Source of the DNA: Chitinophagaceae bacterium
Lineage (GTDB): Bacteria > Bacteroidota > Bacteroidia > Chitinophagales > Chitinophagaceae
Reading direction: 5' to 3'
Assembly: GCA_024508725.1 (NCBI GenBank)
Contig: JANINS010000004.1
Coordinates: 1-64,000 of the forward strand
DNA: 64,000 bases
Shown: positions 39,856 to 49,760 of the stretch, one piece after another
Layout of the letters: each line of letters starts with the position of its first letter
How positions within the stretch are numbered: the first letter of the stretch is position 1
Translations under genes and position numbers: made by a program
The notes under the pieces: generated by a model
Seen by the model: only the letters and a program-made list of their open reading frames with translations
Database searches by the model: none
Told to the model about the DNA's origin: nothing

Positions 39856-41304
39856 ATGATTCCTGTGAAAAACCTTTTTATAATAATTTTTACTGTATCA
39901 TTTGCACTGAGTTCCAGTAACTTGTCTGCACAGATCAAAAACAAAACGATCGCCGTTTATACAACAGCAAAAGACTCTGATTTTAGGTTCTTTAAATCTG
40001 ATACATTTCAATTAAGAGAGTTCAAACAACCGTTAGAAACACAGCCTACGATCTTCGTTGATCCATCCGTTACTTATCAAACCTTTATTGGTATTGGTGG
40101 GGCTATCACAGATGCTGCTGCAGAAACATTTGCCAAACTCCTGGATGAGCGACAAAATGAATTGTTGAAAGCCTATTATGATCCCGTTGATGGTATTGGT
40201 TATACCATTGCAAGAACCAACATCAATAGTTGTGATTTCTCCAGCAGTAGTTATACGTATGTTACCGATAATGATACTTCGCTTCGGTCATTCGATATAA
40301 CGCATGATCTGCAATTCAAAATCCCATTGATAAAAAAAGCACTGGCAGCTACAAAAAATAGAATGCTGTTGTATGTAAGCCCATGGAGTCCTCCGGCTTG
40401 GATGAAAGACAATAATAACATGTTGCAGGGAGGCAAACTAAAAAAAGAGTTTGCACAAAGCTGGGCAAACTATTATGTGAAGTTCATCAAAGCGTATGAG
40501 GCACAAAAGATTCCTGTTTGGGGTCTTACCGTTCAAAATGAGCCAATGGCAAAGCAACGTTGGGAATCCTGCATATTCACTGCAGAAGAGGAGAGAGATT
40601 TTATAAAGAACTATCTCGGACCAACGTTGTATAAGAACAAGTTATCTGATAAAAAATTAATTGCATGGGATCACAATAGGGATCTGATGTATCAGAGAGC
40701 AAGTGTTATTCTGAATGATCCTGGTGCTGCAAAATACGTTTGGGGCATCGGTTTTCATTGGTATGAAACATGGACTGGTGGGCCCATGCAATTCGAGAAC
40801 TTAAAACTCACTTCACAGGCTTTCCCTGGCAAAAATTTAATCTTCACCGAAGGATGCAAGGAGAAGTTTCATATCGATAGCGTAAACAATTGGGCCTTGG
40901 GTGAAAAGTATGCTTATTCCATGGTGAATGATTTTAATAATGGAACAGTAGCATGGACGGATTGGAATATTTTGTTAGATGAACATGGTGGACCTAACCA
41001 TGTTGGCAATTTTTGTTTTGCACCAATCCATGCTGATGTGCAGAACGGAAAACTCATCTATACAAATGCATATTACTATATCGGTCATTTCTCCAGATTC
41101 ATTCAGCGAAATGCGAAACGTATCAGCGTTTCTTCTAACAGGGCACAGTTGCAAACAACTGCTTTTAAAAACCCCGACGGAGGTCTTGTTGTTATCGTGT
41201 TGAATAATTCAGATAAAAAACTTCCATATAAATTATGGATCAGTGGAAATGCAACTGATGTAGTGAGCTTGCCTCATTCAATAAGCACTGTGGTGATAAA
41301 GTAG
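39856..41304 (+). CDS. GH30 glycoside hydrolase
   Basis: 482 residues with a signal peptide ending NLSAQ. A beta/alpha barrel with a side beta-domain: FIGIGGAITDAAAETFAKL, the YVSPWSPPAWMK block, acid/base Glu in LTVQNEPMAKQRWESC near 235, and nucleophile Glu in IFTEGCKE near 334. The form resembles the glucosylceramidase-like and beta-1,6-glucanase-like GH30 groups rather than the shorter GH30_8 glucuronoxylanases. Substrate cannot be fixed: beta-1,6-glucan, beta-glucosides and xylosides all occur in the family. It opens the hydrolase segment of the second locus. Confidence 0.92.
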   Translation: MIPVKNLFIIIFTVSFALSSSNLSAQIKNKTIAVYTTAKDSDFRFFKSDTFQLREFKQPLETQPTIFVDPSVTYQTFIGIGGAITDAAAETFAKLLDERQNELLKAYYDPVDGIGYTIARTNINSCDFSSSSYTYVTDNDTSLRSFDITHDLQFKIPLIKKALAATKNRMLLYVSPWSPPAWMKDNNNMLQGGKLKKEFAQSWANYYVKFIKAYEAQKIPVWGLTVQNEPMAKQRWESCIFTAEEERDFIKNYLGPTLYKNKLSDKKLIAWDHNRDLMYQRASVILNDPGAAKYVWGIGFHWYETWTGGPMQFENLKLTSQAFPGKNLIFTEGCKEKFHIDSVNNWALGEKYAYSMVNDFNNGTVAWTDWNILLDEHGGPNHVGNFCFAPIHADVQNGKLIYTNAYYYIGHFSRFIQRNAKRISVSSNRAQLQTTAFKNPDGGLVVIVLNNSDKKLPYKLWISGNATDVVSLPHSISTVVIK

Positions 41305-41328
41305 AGGTTGAAGAATAAAAATTAATTA

Positions 41329-43974
41329 GTGAAACAATCATTTCTTATAGCTTGTTTATTTTTTGCCTGTTGTTTTGATGCTTTCTCGCAATCTCGGGTA
41401 ACGTCGAAGATCAATGATAACTGGTATTTTATTAAAGGTGATACATCTGCAACATCCCAATGGGAGAAAATTAGTTTGCCGCATACCTGGAATACAACTG
41501 ATGCGATGGATGATGTTCCTGATTATTACAGAGGTATCGGTTGGTATAAAAAAAACATCAATATTAGTAAGCAATTAAAAGATAAAGCTGTGTCTTTATT
41601 TTTTGAAGGAGCTAACCAGGAAGCAGAAGTATTCGTAAACGGAAAAAAAGCGGTTAAACACATTGGTGGTTATACCGGATTCAGCGTACAAATTGAAAAA
41701 CTGCTAAAGTTTGGTGAGCAAAATGAAATACTGGTAAAAGTTGATAACAGTTTTAATCCAGCGATCGCTCCGCTTACTGCCGACTTTACCTTTTACGGTG
41801 GTATTTACAGGGATGTTTGTTTGATCACAACAAGCAAAATCCACTTTGCCGGAGACAATGGAAGTAAAGGGGTTTACATTACTACTCCTGTTGTATCAGA
41901 TCGATCTGCACAGGTACAATCTAAAAGCATCATCTCAAATACTTCTGAAAAAGCAGTATCGCTAAATATTCTAAATGATCTTTTTGATGCTTCAGGAAAA
42001 AAGATATCTGAAAGTAAAACGAAAATTTCGCTTAAGCCTGGAGAGATAAAAACTATACATCAAAAATTATCAGAAGTAAAACTTCCCAAACTTTGGTCAC
42101 CGGAAAATCCATACCTATATAAATTAATAACGAAAATTATTTCCTCTTCCGGTGTGGTGCTTGACGAGATATCTAACCAGGTTGGGTTCAGATGGTTCAG
42201 TTTCGATGCAGGTAATGGGTTCTTTCTAAATGGCAAACCATATAAACTGATCGGAGCCAGTAGACACCAGGATTATAAGAATCTTGGTAATGCCGTTCCT
42301 GATGAACTTGCGATTAAAGATGTTCAGTTACTGAAATCAATGGGTGCAAACTTTTTAAGAGTTGCACATTATCCGCAGGATCCTTCTGTAATGGAAGCAT
42401 GCGATAGCATCGGTTTGCTGGCTTCTGTTGAGATACCAGTGGTAAATGAGATCACTGAATCAGATAGTTTTTATCGCAATTGCGAACAGATGCAACTCGA
42501 AATGATTCACCAGAATTACAATCATCCAAGTGTGATCATCTGGTGTTACATGAACGAGGTATTATTAAAACCACATCATAACGGTGACAAAGAAAAGAAA
42601 CAAGCTTATTACTCCAATATCCGTCAGCTTGCTCAAAGGCTTGAGAACATCACAAGAGTAGAAGACCCACACCGCTATACTATGATGGCGAATCATGGTA
42701 ATCTTGAACAATATAAAACAGCAGGATTGCTTCAGATACCAATGCTTATCGGATGGAATTTATATTCAGGATGGTATGGAGGAAGCATGGATGAGTTCCC
42801 TAATTTTCTCGATGATTTTCATAAGTCATATCCATCTATACCATTTCTTGTAACAGAGTATGGGGCTGATGCAGATCCACGTATCAGGAGTACTAAGCCT
42901 ATACGATTTGATAAGAGTGTTGAGTATACAACAAAGTTTCATCAATTCTATTTAACTGAGATGTTGAAACGTCCATATGTATCAGCAGCCATCGTTTGGA
43001 ATCTCGCAGATTTTGGATCCGAAACAAGAACCGAAACAATGCCGCACATGAATAATAAAGGCTTGTTGGAGTTTGATCGTACTCCCAAAGATCCTTATTT
43101 CTATTACCAGGCAATGTTGTCTAAAAAACCTTATATCAAAATACTTGGAGCTTCAAAAGTGTTTGGTACTGCCGACAGTGTATCATCTGTTTGCTACCAG
43201 GTGCTTGAAGTGGCAAGCAATTTAGATTCGCTCACTTTATATCTGAATGGAACAGCACAACAGCAGTCAAAAGTGATCAACGGTATTGCAGAATGGAAAT
43301 TGCCTTTTAAAGAGGGTTCCAACAGTATCAAAGTAACAGGCATAGGTAGTGAATACCATTATCAGGATACAAAGCAAATGTCTACTCATTTGTTGCCACA
43401 ATGTCTCAAGAGCAGTGAAGTTCCTTTCAAACAAATGAATGTGGTACTTGGTACATCAAGATATTATATAGATGAAGATGGAAATTGGTGGCAGCCAGAC
43501 AAGGCATATGAAAAAGGAGAGTGGGGTTACGTTGGTGGCGTTGCATTTAAAATAAAAAACAACAACCGACTACCTTACGGAACTGATAAAAACATAATCG
43601 GTACATCCAACGATCCCATTTATCAAACACAACAAAGCGGTATAAAGCAATACAAGCTCGATGTTCCTTCAGGTGAATATGAACTCAATCTGCATTTTGC
43701 TGAGCTTACCGGTGGTGGTAAGATTTCAGTTCCGCCTTATAATCTCACCGATACTGGCAGAACAGAAAAGAAGTTGAAAAGGATATTTAATGTCGTTATC
43801 AACGGAAAGCCTTTACTTCGGAATTTTAATATTGCAGAAGAATACGGAGTTGTTACTCCTGTAATAAAAAAAGCAGTTATCAAAGTAGAAAATGAAGAAG
43901 GCATCACCATAGATTTTGAAGCTGTGGAAGGTGAGCCTGTATTGAATGCATTACAAGTAAAAAGATTACAATAA
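41329..43974 (+). CDS. GH2 glycoside hydrolase with C-terminal malectin-like domain
   Basis: 881 residues starting at GTG; an in-frame TAA two codons upstream forces this start. Leader ends DAFSQ. GH2 order: jelly-roll sugar-binding domain (PHTWNTTDAMDD, GANQEAEVFVNGKK), Ig-like domain, barrel with acid/base Glu in WCYMNEVLL near 408 and nucleophile Glu in LVTEYGADADP near 509, then a malectin-like domain (GEYELNLHFAELTGGGK) at the end. Beta-galactosidase or beta-glucuronidase activity is possible. It is 24 bases after GH30. Confidence 0.92.
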   Translation: MKQSFLIACLFFACCFDAFSQSRVTSKINDNWYFIKGDTSATSQWEKISLPHTWNTTDAMDDVPDYYRGIGWYKKNINISKQLKDKAVSLFFEGANQEAEVFVNGKKAVKHIGGYTGFSVQIEKLLKFGEQNEILVKVDNSFNPAIAPLTADFTFYGGIYRDVCLITTSKIHFAGDNGSKGVYITTPVVSDRSAQVQSKSIISNTSEKAVSLNILNDLFDASGKKISESKTKISLKPGEIKTIHQKLSEVKLPKLWSPENPYLYKLITKIISSSGVVLDEISNQVGFRWFSFDAGNGFFLNGKPYKLIGASRHQDYKNLGNAVPDELAIKDVQLLKSMGANFLRVAHYPQDPSVMEACDSIGLLASVEIPVVNEITESDSFYRNCEQMQLEMIHQNYNHPSVIIWCYMNEVLLKPHHNGDKEKKQAYYSNIRQLAQRLENITRVEDPHRYTMMANHGNLEQYKTAGLLQIPMLIGWNLYSGWYGGSMDEFPNFLDDFHKSYPSIPFLVTEYGADADPRIRSTKPIRFDKSVEYTTKFHQFYLTEMLKRPYVSAAIVWNLADFGSETRTETMPHMNNKGLLEFDRTPKDPYFYYQAMLSKKPYIKILGASKVFGTADSVSSVCYQVLEVASNLDSLTLYLNGTAQQQSKVINGIAEWKLPFKEGSNSIKVTGIGSEYHYQDTKQMSTHLLPQCLKSSEVPFKQMNVVLGTSRYYIDEDGNWWQPDKAYEKGEWGYVGGVAFKIKNNNRLPYGTDKNIIGTSNDPIYQTQQSGIKQYKLDVPSGEYELNLHFAELTGGGKISVPPYNLTDTGRTEKKLKRIFNVVINGKPLLRNFNIAEEYGVVTPVIKKAVIKVENEEGITIDFEAVEGEPVLNALQVKRLQ

Positions 43975-43975
43975 T

Positions 43976-46438
43976 TTGATCCGGATTAATAAATACATAG
44001 TTGTTCTAGTTACTCTTTTCGCTTCATTAAACTTATACGCACAACAAACTACGAGGTTAAGTGCCAATTGGGAGTTTGTTAAACAAGATCTTGGTGGAGT
44101 TTGGGAAGCCGTTCGTCCTGTAGCAAAAGGAAGTCCTGAAAGCGTTCCGGTTTGGACAAAAGTAGAATTGCCTCATTGTGTGAATGCAACAGATGCTGTA
44201 GATCCTGATGTGCCTTATTACCAGGGGCCATCGTGGTATCGAACTCAATTGCAGGTGAGCAATCCTTACGAGGGCGGAAGAACTTTGCTTCACTTTGAAG
44301 GTGCAGGACAAAAATCTGAAGTTTATATATACACCACCAAAGTTGCTGAGCATATTGGCGGCTATGATGAATGGACAGTAGATATTACCAATGCGATAGA
44401 TTCGTTCAAAAGGTCTGATGCATTTCTAAAACAATTCGGTGGTAAAATACCTGTTTCCATTAGAACAGATAATAGCAGAGATCTGGAAATGATTCCATCC
44501 GATCTGTCTGATTTCAATTTATATGGCGGCATCTATCGTCATGTGAATCTTGTGTATGTTCCAAAACTCTCAATAGAGAAAATATTCATCACTCCACAAG
44601 TTGATGCAAAAGGAAAAGAAGCAAAGGTCAATATAAAATTCAGATGGTATAATCCATCTCATCAAACTGGTGAAACAGTGATCATAAAGCTTACAGATCC
44701 CAATGGAAAAATTCTGCTGGAGCAGGAAAAGAAATTGACTTCTTTGAATGAGCAATCTACAGTGGCTGAGTTAAAGATCAGTTCACCAAAACTTTGGTCA
44801 CCGGCTACTCCTTATTTGTATTCGCTTTCAATCTCATCGAAAAGCGCTGACGCTTATACAGCAGTGCAAAAGTTTGGTGTACGCCATTTTGAATTTATTA
44901 AGCAAGGTCCTTTTCTTCTGAATGGCGAAAGACTTTTATTGAAGGGGACACAGCGTCATGAAGATCATGCCGGAGTTGCTGCTGCACTAACAGATGAAAT
45001 GGTGAGAAATGAGTTTCGTTTGATGAAAGAAATGGGCTTAAATTTTATTCGCCTCGGTCATTTTCAAAACTCAAGACTTGCACTTGATCTTTGTGATAGT
45101 CTTGGCATTCTTGTGTGGGAAGAAATTCCCTGGTGCAGAGGTGGATTGGGTGGTGAAAAATACAGGCAACAGGCAAAGCAGATGCTGGTGAACATGATCG
45201 AACAACATTACAATCACCCATCAGTAATCATCTGGGGTTTGGGTAATGAAAACGACTGGCCAGGTGATTTTACCAGCTTCGATACATTGGCGATCCGGTC
45301 TTTTATGACGGAGCTGAACACTTTAGCTCACCAGCTTGATAGTAACAGGAAAACAGCAATTCGCAGATGTGATTTTTGTAAAGACATCGTTGATGTATAT
45401 TCTCCATCAATATGGGCTGGATGGTATCGTGGTGTTTACACAGATTATAAAGAAATATCGCAGCGAGAATTTTTAAGAGTTGATCATTTTCTGCATGCAG
45501 AGTGGGGAGGCGATAGTCATGCACATCGGTATTCTGAAAATCCGGATAACGCATTGCTAAAAGTGAAGAGATCAACTTCAGCAGATGAACGTTCCGGTGA
45601 TGCAACTTTTTATGGAGGTGCTGCAAGAATTTCCAAAGATGGAGACTGGAGTGAAAGTTATATCTGCAATCTATTCGACTGGCATCTGAAAGAACAGGAA
45701 ACAATGCCATGGTTAACAGGATCGGCTCAATGGATATTCAAAGATTTTTCTACACCGATACGTCCCGAAAATCCGGTCCCTTATGTAAATCAAAAAGGAG
45801 TATTGGAAAGAGATTTTACTAAGAAAGATGCTTACTATGTCCTCCAGTCATACTGGTCAACAAAACCAATGGTACACATCTTTGGACAGAACATGCCAGT
45901 TCGATGGGGAACCGAAGGTGAAACAAAAATGATTAAAGTATATTCTAATTGCGACGAAGCAGAGTTGTTTGTTAACGGTAAAAGTCTTGGATCAAAGAAA
46001 AGAAACAGCCAGGATTTTCCTGCCGCAGGATTAAGATGGGAACTGCCAATGTACAAAGGCAATTACAATATTCATGTTGTAGCGAAGAAAGGATCAACTA
46101 TTGTAAAAGATTCTTTGCAATTCAGCTATGAATCACAGGCCTGGGAGAAGCCTCACAAAATGATATTATCAAAAATTAAAGAGGAGAATGATGTTGTAAC
46201 TGTTGAAGTGAAATTATTCGATAGTAAAGGGATTCAATGTCTCGATGCAAATAACTGGGTGCGATTTGGTATAACGGGTGATGGAACTTTAATCGATAAC
46301 CTGGGAACATCTACTGCATCAAGACTGGTGCAATTGTATAATGGAAGAGCAATGATCAGCATCAGGAAAAATAAAGGCGTTACAGTAATGAGTGCCAGTA
46401 TCGATAATATACCTACAGCTTTTTTGAATATTGAATGA
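43976..46438 (+). CDS. GH2 glycoside hydrolase, likely beta-glucuronidase/galactosidase group
   Basis: 820 residues, TTG start one base after the previous stop; no ATG gives a leader, and TTG gives one ending LNLYAQ. GH2 domains are intact: PHCVNATDAVDPDVPYYQGP, barrel start LLKGTQRHEDHAGV, acid/base Glu in WGLGNENDWPGD near 426, and nucleophile Glu in FLHAEWGGDSH near 507. It differs from the preceding GH2, and lacks the malectin domain. With a lyase and GH88 next to it, removal of a beta-linked uronic acid or galactose is likely but unproven. It overlaps the following lyase gene by 4 bases. Confidence 0.9.
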   Translation: MIRINKYIVVLVTLFASLNLYAQQTTRLSANWEFVKQDLGGVWEAVRPVAKGSPESVPVWTKVELPHCVNATDAVDPDVPYYQGPSWYRTQLQVSNPYEGGRTLLHFEGAGQKSEVYIYTTKVAEHIGGYDEWTVDITNAIDSFKRSDAFLKQFGGKIPVSIRTDNSRDLEMIPSDLSDFNLYGGIYRHVNLVYVPKLSIEKIFITPQVDAKGKEAKVNIKFRWYNPSHQTGETVIIKLTDPNGKILLEQEKKLTSLNEQSTVAELKISSPKLWSPATPYLYSLSISSKSADAYTAVQKFGVRHFEFIKQGPFLLNGERLLLKGTQRHEDHAGVAAALTDEMVRNEFRLMKEMGLNFIRLGHFQNSRLALDLCDSLGILVWEEIPWCRGGLGGEKYRQQAKQMLVNMIEQHYNHPSVIIWGLGNENDWPGDFTSFDTLAIRSFMTELNTLAHQLDSNRKTAIRRCDFCKDIVDVYSPSIWAGWYRGVYTDYKEISQREFLRVDHFLHAEWGGDSHAHRYSENPDNALLKVKRSTSADERSGDATFYGGAARISKDGDWSESYICNLFDWHLKEQETMPWLTGSAQWIFKDFSTPIRPENPVPYVNQKGVLERDFTKKDAYYVLQSYWSTKPMVHIFGQNMPVRWGTEGETKMIKVYSNCDEAELFVNGKSLGSKKRNSQDFPAAGLRWELPMYKGNYNIHVVAKKGSTIVKDSLQFSYESQAWEKPHKMILSKIKEENDVVTVEVKLFDSKGIQCLDANNWVRFGITGDGTLIDNLGTSTASRLVQLYNGRAMISIRKNKGVTVMSASIDNIPTAFLNIE

Positions 46439-47616
46439 GCACAGCTAAAAAGATATTGATCATTTTGTGCATTAGCTTATCTGCATGTTCTTCTGCTTCT
46501 AAATTGAAGTCAGAGAAAACTTCTATTGATGATATTATCAATACCCTCAAAAAAACGGTGTTAAAGCAATCTGCTTGGGCGATGACCCAGGAGCCTGTTA
46601 CTGTCACAGCATCCTATTCAACAAGAAGTGCTGGCGGTAAGCATGATTTTTTTAGTGAAGGTGATTACTGGTGGCCAAATCCTGTTAATGCCGACAGTCC
46701 GTATATTCAAAAAGATGGATTAACCAATCCTGATAATTTTATTGCACACAGGCAGGCAATGATCCGATTCAGCAGAATTGTGGGTGCATTGGTTTCTGCC
46801 TATCGTATAACCGGCGATAAAAAATATGTCGAACATGCATTGAAACATTGCTATGCATGGTTTATTGATTCATCAACTATGATGAATCCACATTTATTGT
46901 ATGCACAGGCCATCAAAGGAAGATTTACTGGCAGAGGAATTGGCATCATCGATACAATACAATTGATTGAAGTTGTCCAGGGGTTGTTGTATTTAGAAAA
47001 TTCAGGAGCTGTGACAGATGCAGAACTTGCAGATATCCGGAAATGGTTTGAGCAATACATCTCATGGCTAACAAATCATAAGTACGGAAACGATGAAATG
47101 AATGCATTAAACAATCACGGCACTTGTTGGGTGATGCAGGTTGCAGCTTTCGCCAAATTTACAGGTAATAAACAAGTGATGAACTTCTGCCGGCAGCGTT
47201 ATAAAGAAGTGTTGCTTCCAAACCAGATGGCAGATAATGGTTCTTTTCCAAAAGAATTGCAAAGAACCAAACCTTATGGTTATTCCATTTTTAACCTTGA
47301 TGCAATGGCAACCATTTGCCAGTTATTATCTACACCAGAAGATGATCTTTGGAGCTATTCAACTTCCAAAGGACAATCAATTAAAAAAGGAATAGAATAT
47401 CTCTACCCATATATTGCAGACAAAAAAATATGGACACTCAAGCCAGACGTAATGTATTGGAAAGATTGGCCTGTTGCTCAGCCTTTCTTATTATTCGGAG
47501 GTGTAGCATATAAAAATAAAAACTGGATTGAAACATGGAAGAAACTGGATCATGATCCACAGGTTGATGAGGTGCTCAGAAATCTTCCGGTTCGAAATCC
47601 TTTAATATGGTTATAA
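46435..47616 (+). CDS. Alginate-lyase-fold polysaccharide lyase, PL38-like (putative glucuronan lyase)
   Basis: 393 residues, lipoprotein-type leader (SLSACSS). The fold is the alpha/alpha toroid of the alginate lyase superfamily: EGDYWWPNPVNADSPY, NNHGTCWVMQ near residue 223, and RTKPYGYSIFNLDAM near 280. The Asn-His pair and the later Arg/Tyr correspond to the catalytic set known in alginate lyases of this superfamily. The arrangement reminds me of PL38 endo-glucuronan lyases. It would make unsaturated glucuronyl ends, the substrate for the adjacent GH88. Alginate as substrate is possible but the context favours a glucuronate polymer. Confidence 0.8.
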   Translation: MSTAKKILIILCISLSACSSASKLKSEKTSIDDIINTLKKTVLKQSAWAMTQEPVTVTASYSTRSAGGKHDFFSEGDYWWPNPVNADSPYIQKDGLTNPDNFIAHRQAMIRFSRIVGALVSAYRITGDKKYVEHALKHCYAWFIDSSTMMNPHLLYAQAIKGRFTGRGIGIIDTIQLIEVVQGLLYLENSGAVTDAELADIRKWFEQYISWLTNHKYGNDEMNALNNHGTCWVMQVAAFAKFTGNKQVMNFCRQRYKEVLLPNQMADNGSFPKELQRTKPYGYSIFNLDAMATICQLLSTPEDDLWSYSTSKGQSIKKGIEYLYPYIADKKIWTLKPDVMYWKDWPVAQPFLLFGGVAYKNKNWIETWKKLDHDPQVDEVLRNLPVRNPLIWL

Positions 47617-47623
47617 AATTTAA

Positions 47624-48802
47624 ATGATATCAATGAAGCGTTTATCAATTGTTTGTTTTTTACTCTTAAGTGTAACATACTCATTCGCACAAAAGACTAA
47701 GGTGAAGAAGGTGATCAAAGATGCCGAGGTGCAAACAAGGCTCATGCTGCAGCAGATCCCATCAGCAAAAGAAAAGCAGGACCAGGTATCACCACGAACA
47801 TTGGAGAATGGAAAATTGAAACTGGTAAGTTCAAGAGATTGGACAAGTGGATTCTTCCCCGGTGTATTGTGGTTTTTATACGAATACACACAAGATCAGC
47901 AATGGAAAAAAGAAGCGGAACAATACACAGCTTTGATAGAAAGGGAAAAGACCAATGCAGGAACTCACGATATGGGCTTCAAGATATACTGCAGTTTTGG
48001 GAATGCATACAGACTTACGAATGATCAGAAGTATAAAGATGTTATTGTTGAATCTGCAAGAACGTTAAGTAAAAGATTCAATCCGAAAGTTGGTTTGATC
48101 AAATCGTGGGACGGCAGAAAAGAATGGAAGTATCCCGTGATCATCGATAACATGATGAACCTTGAATTATTATTTGCTGCTACAAGATTCACGGGTGATA
48201 GTTCATTTTATAAAATAGCGGTGTCTCATGCGAAAACCACAATGAAAAATCATTTCCGTCCAGACAACAGTTCTTATCATGTATTGGATTACGATACAAC
48301 AACGGGCAATGTGGTAGCAAAACATACACACCAGGGATATGCACATGAATCTGCATGGGCAAGAGGACAAGCCTGGGGTTTATACGGATTTACCATGTGC
48401 TACCGTGAAACAAAAGACACAGCTTTTCTTCACCAGGCTGAAAGAATTGCAGAATATATTTTGTCACAACCAAATCTTCCTGCCGATCTGATCCCTTATT
48501 GGGATTACAATGCTCCTGATCTGCAGACTCAGCCGAGAGATGTATCTGCTGCATCCATCACTGCAAGTGCTTTGTACGAACTAAGTACATATGGTAAGCC
48601 TAATAAAAAGTACAAAGCCGTTGCAGATAAAATTCTTTCAAATCTTACTAATAATTATAGATCTCCGTTAGGAGAAAATAAAGGCTTTATTTTGCTGCAC
48701 AGTACTGGGCACAAGCCTGCAAATTCAGAGATAGATGTTCCAATTAGTTATGCAGATTATTACTATCTCGAAGCACTGTTAAGAAGCAAAACAATGAAAT
48801 AA
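47624..48802 (+). CDS. GH88 unsaturated glucuronyl hydrolase
   Basis: 392 residues with a signal peptide ending YSFAQ. An alpha6/alpha6 barrel with the two GH88 catalytic Asp residues: THDMGF near residue 116 and IIDNMMNLELL near 174; the YAHESAWARGQAWGLYG block is also diagnostic. It removes 4,5-unsaturated glucuronate from oligosaccharides produced by a lyase. The lyase encoded 7 bases upstream supplies such ends. GH88 does not act on saturated xylan side chains, which argues that this locus has its own target. Confidence 0.94.
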   Translation: MISMKRLSIVCFLLLSVTYSFAQKTKVKKVIKDAEVQTRLMLQQIPSAKEKQDQVSPRTLENGKLKLVSSRDWTSGFFPGVLWFLYEYTQDQQWKKEAEQYTALIEREKTNAGTHDMGFKIYCSFGNAYRLTNDQKYKDVIVESARTLSKRFNPKVGLIKSWDGRKEWKYPVIIDNMMNLELLFAATRFTGDSSFYKIAVSHAKTTMKNHFRPDNSSYHVLDYDTTTGNVVAKHTHQGYAHESAWARGQAWGLYGFTMCYRETKDTAFLHQAERIAEYILSQPNLPADLIPYWDYNAPDLQTQPRDVSAASITASALYELSTYGKPNKKYKAVADKILSNLTNNYRSPLGENKGFILLHSTGHKPANSEIDVPISYADYYYLEALLRSKTMK

Positions 48803-48804
48803 AT

Positions 48805-49638
48805 ATGTCTGAGTTTAAAGATAAGGTTGTAGTTATTACCGGTGGAAGTGGTGTGTTGGGAAAAGCTTTGGCTGCTGCAATGATTCAGCAGCATGCAAAA
48901 GTTGCGATCATCGGAAGAAACAAAGCGAAAGCCGATGCTGTAGCAAAAGAGATCACAAAAGAAGGTGGAACAGCCTTGGGTGTTGCTGCAGATGTGTTGG
49001 ATATTCAAAGTTTGCGTACTGCTCATGAAGTGATCAAACGAGAACTAGGATCGGTTGATATCCTGGTCAATGGTGCCGGAGGAAATCATCCGGATGGTAC
49101 AACTTCGAAGAATTTTTTCTTTGAGGAAGATGTTGAGAATGCTGATGTAAGAACTTTTTTTGATCTCGATCCTGCAGGAGTGAAGTATGTGTTCGATCTT
49201 AATTTCCAGGGAACCTTTTTACCAACACAGGTATTTGCAAAAGATATGATCGGTAAAAAAGGTTGCAGCATCATTAATATATCATCTACCAGTGCCGGAA
49301 CACCGCTTACAAAAATCCCGGCTTATAGTGGTGCAAAGGCAGCGATCTCTAATTTCACACAATGGATGGCAGTTCATTTTGCCAAAGCCGGTATTCGTGT
49401 CAATGCGATTGCCCCGGGTTTTTTCCTTACAGAACAGAACCGGACTTTATTAACCACCGCAGAAGGACAATTAACCGAACGTGGTCAATCGATCATAACG
49501 CATACACCATTGGGCAGGTTTGGTGATCCTGATGATCTTAAAGGAACATTGCTATGGCTGTGCAGTGAAAGTTCACGATTTGTAACAGGAATCGTAGTAA
49601 ATGTTGATGGCGGATTTAATGCATACACCGGAGTATGA
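48805..49638 (+). CDS. SDR oxidoreductase, probable D-mannonate oxidoreductase (fructuronate reductase, YjmF-like)
   Basis: 277 residues, cytoplasmic. SDR elements: TGGSGVLGKALA near residue 13, NGAGGNHPDGTT near 93, catalytic Ser in NISSTSAG, YSGAK pair, and VDGGF at the end. The GGNHP insert after the NGAG motif is characteristic of the SDR-type D-mannonate oxidoreductase (Bacillus YjmF type), which reduces fructuronate to mannonate. That step feeds UxuA, encoded in the first locus. It starts 2 bases after GH88. I leave the symbol blank because the family also includes other sugar SDRs. Confidence 0.82.
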   Translation: MSEFKDKVVVITGGSGVLGKALAAAMIQQHAKVAIIGRNKAKADAVAKEITKEGGTALGVAADVLDIQSLRTAHEVIKRELGSVDILVNGAGGNHPDGTTSKNFFFEEDVENADVRTFFDLDPAGVKYVFDLNFQGTFLPTQVFAKDMIGKKGCSIINISSTSAGTPLTKIPAYSGAKAAISNFTQWMAVHFAKAGIRVNAIAPGFFLTEQNRTLLTTAEGQLTERGQSIITHTPLGRFGDPDDLKGTLLWLCSESSRFVTGIVVNVDGGFNAYTGV

Positions 49639-49760
49639 TCTTGCTGCCATGAAAACGGAACCACGAACTGAGCGTAGCAACAGACGATGCCATGTAATAC
49701 TTTGCTCACACAATAATATTAGTTGTAATAAATCGAAGTCGTGCATTTAAAAAAAATTAA

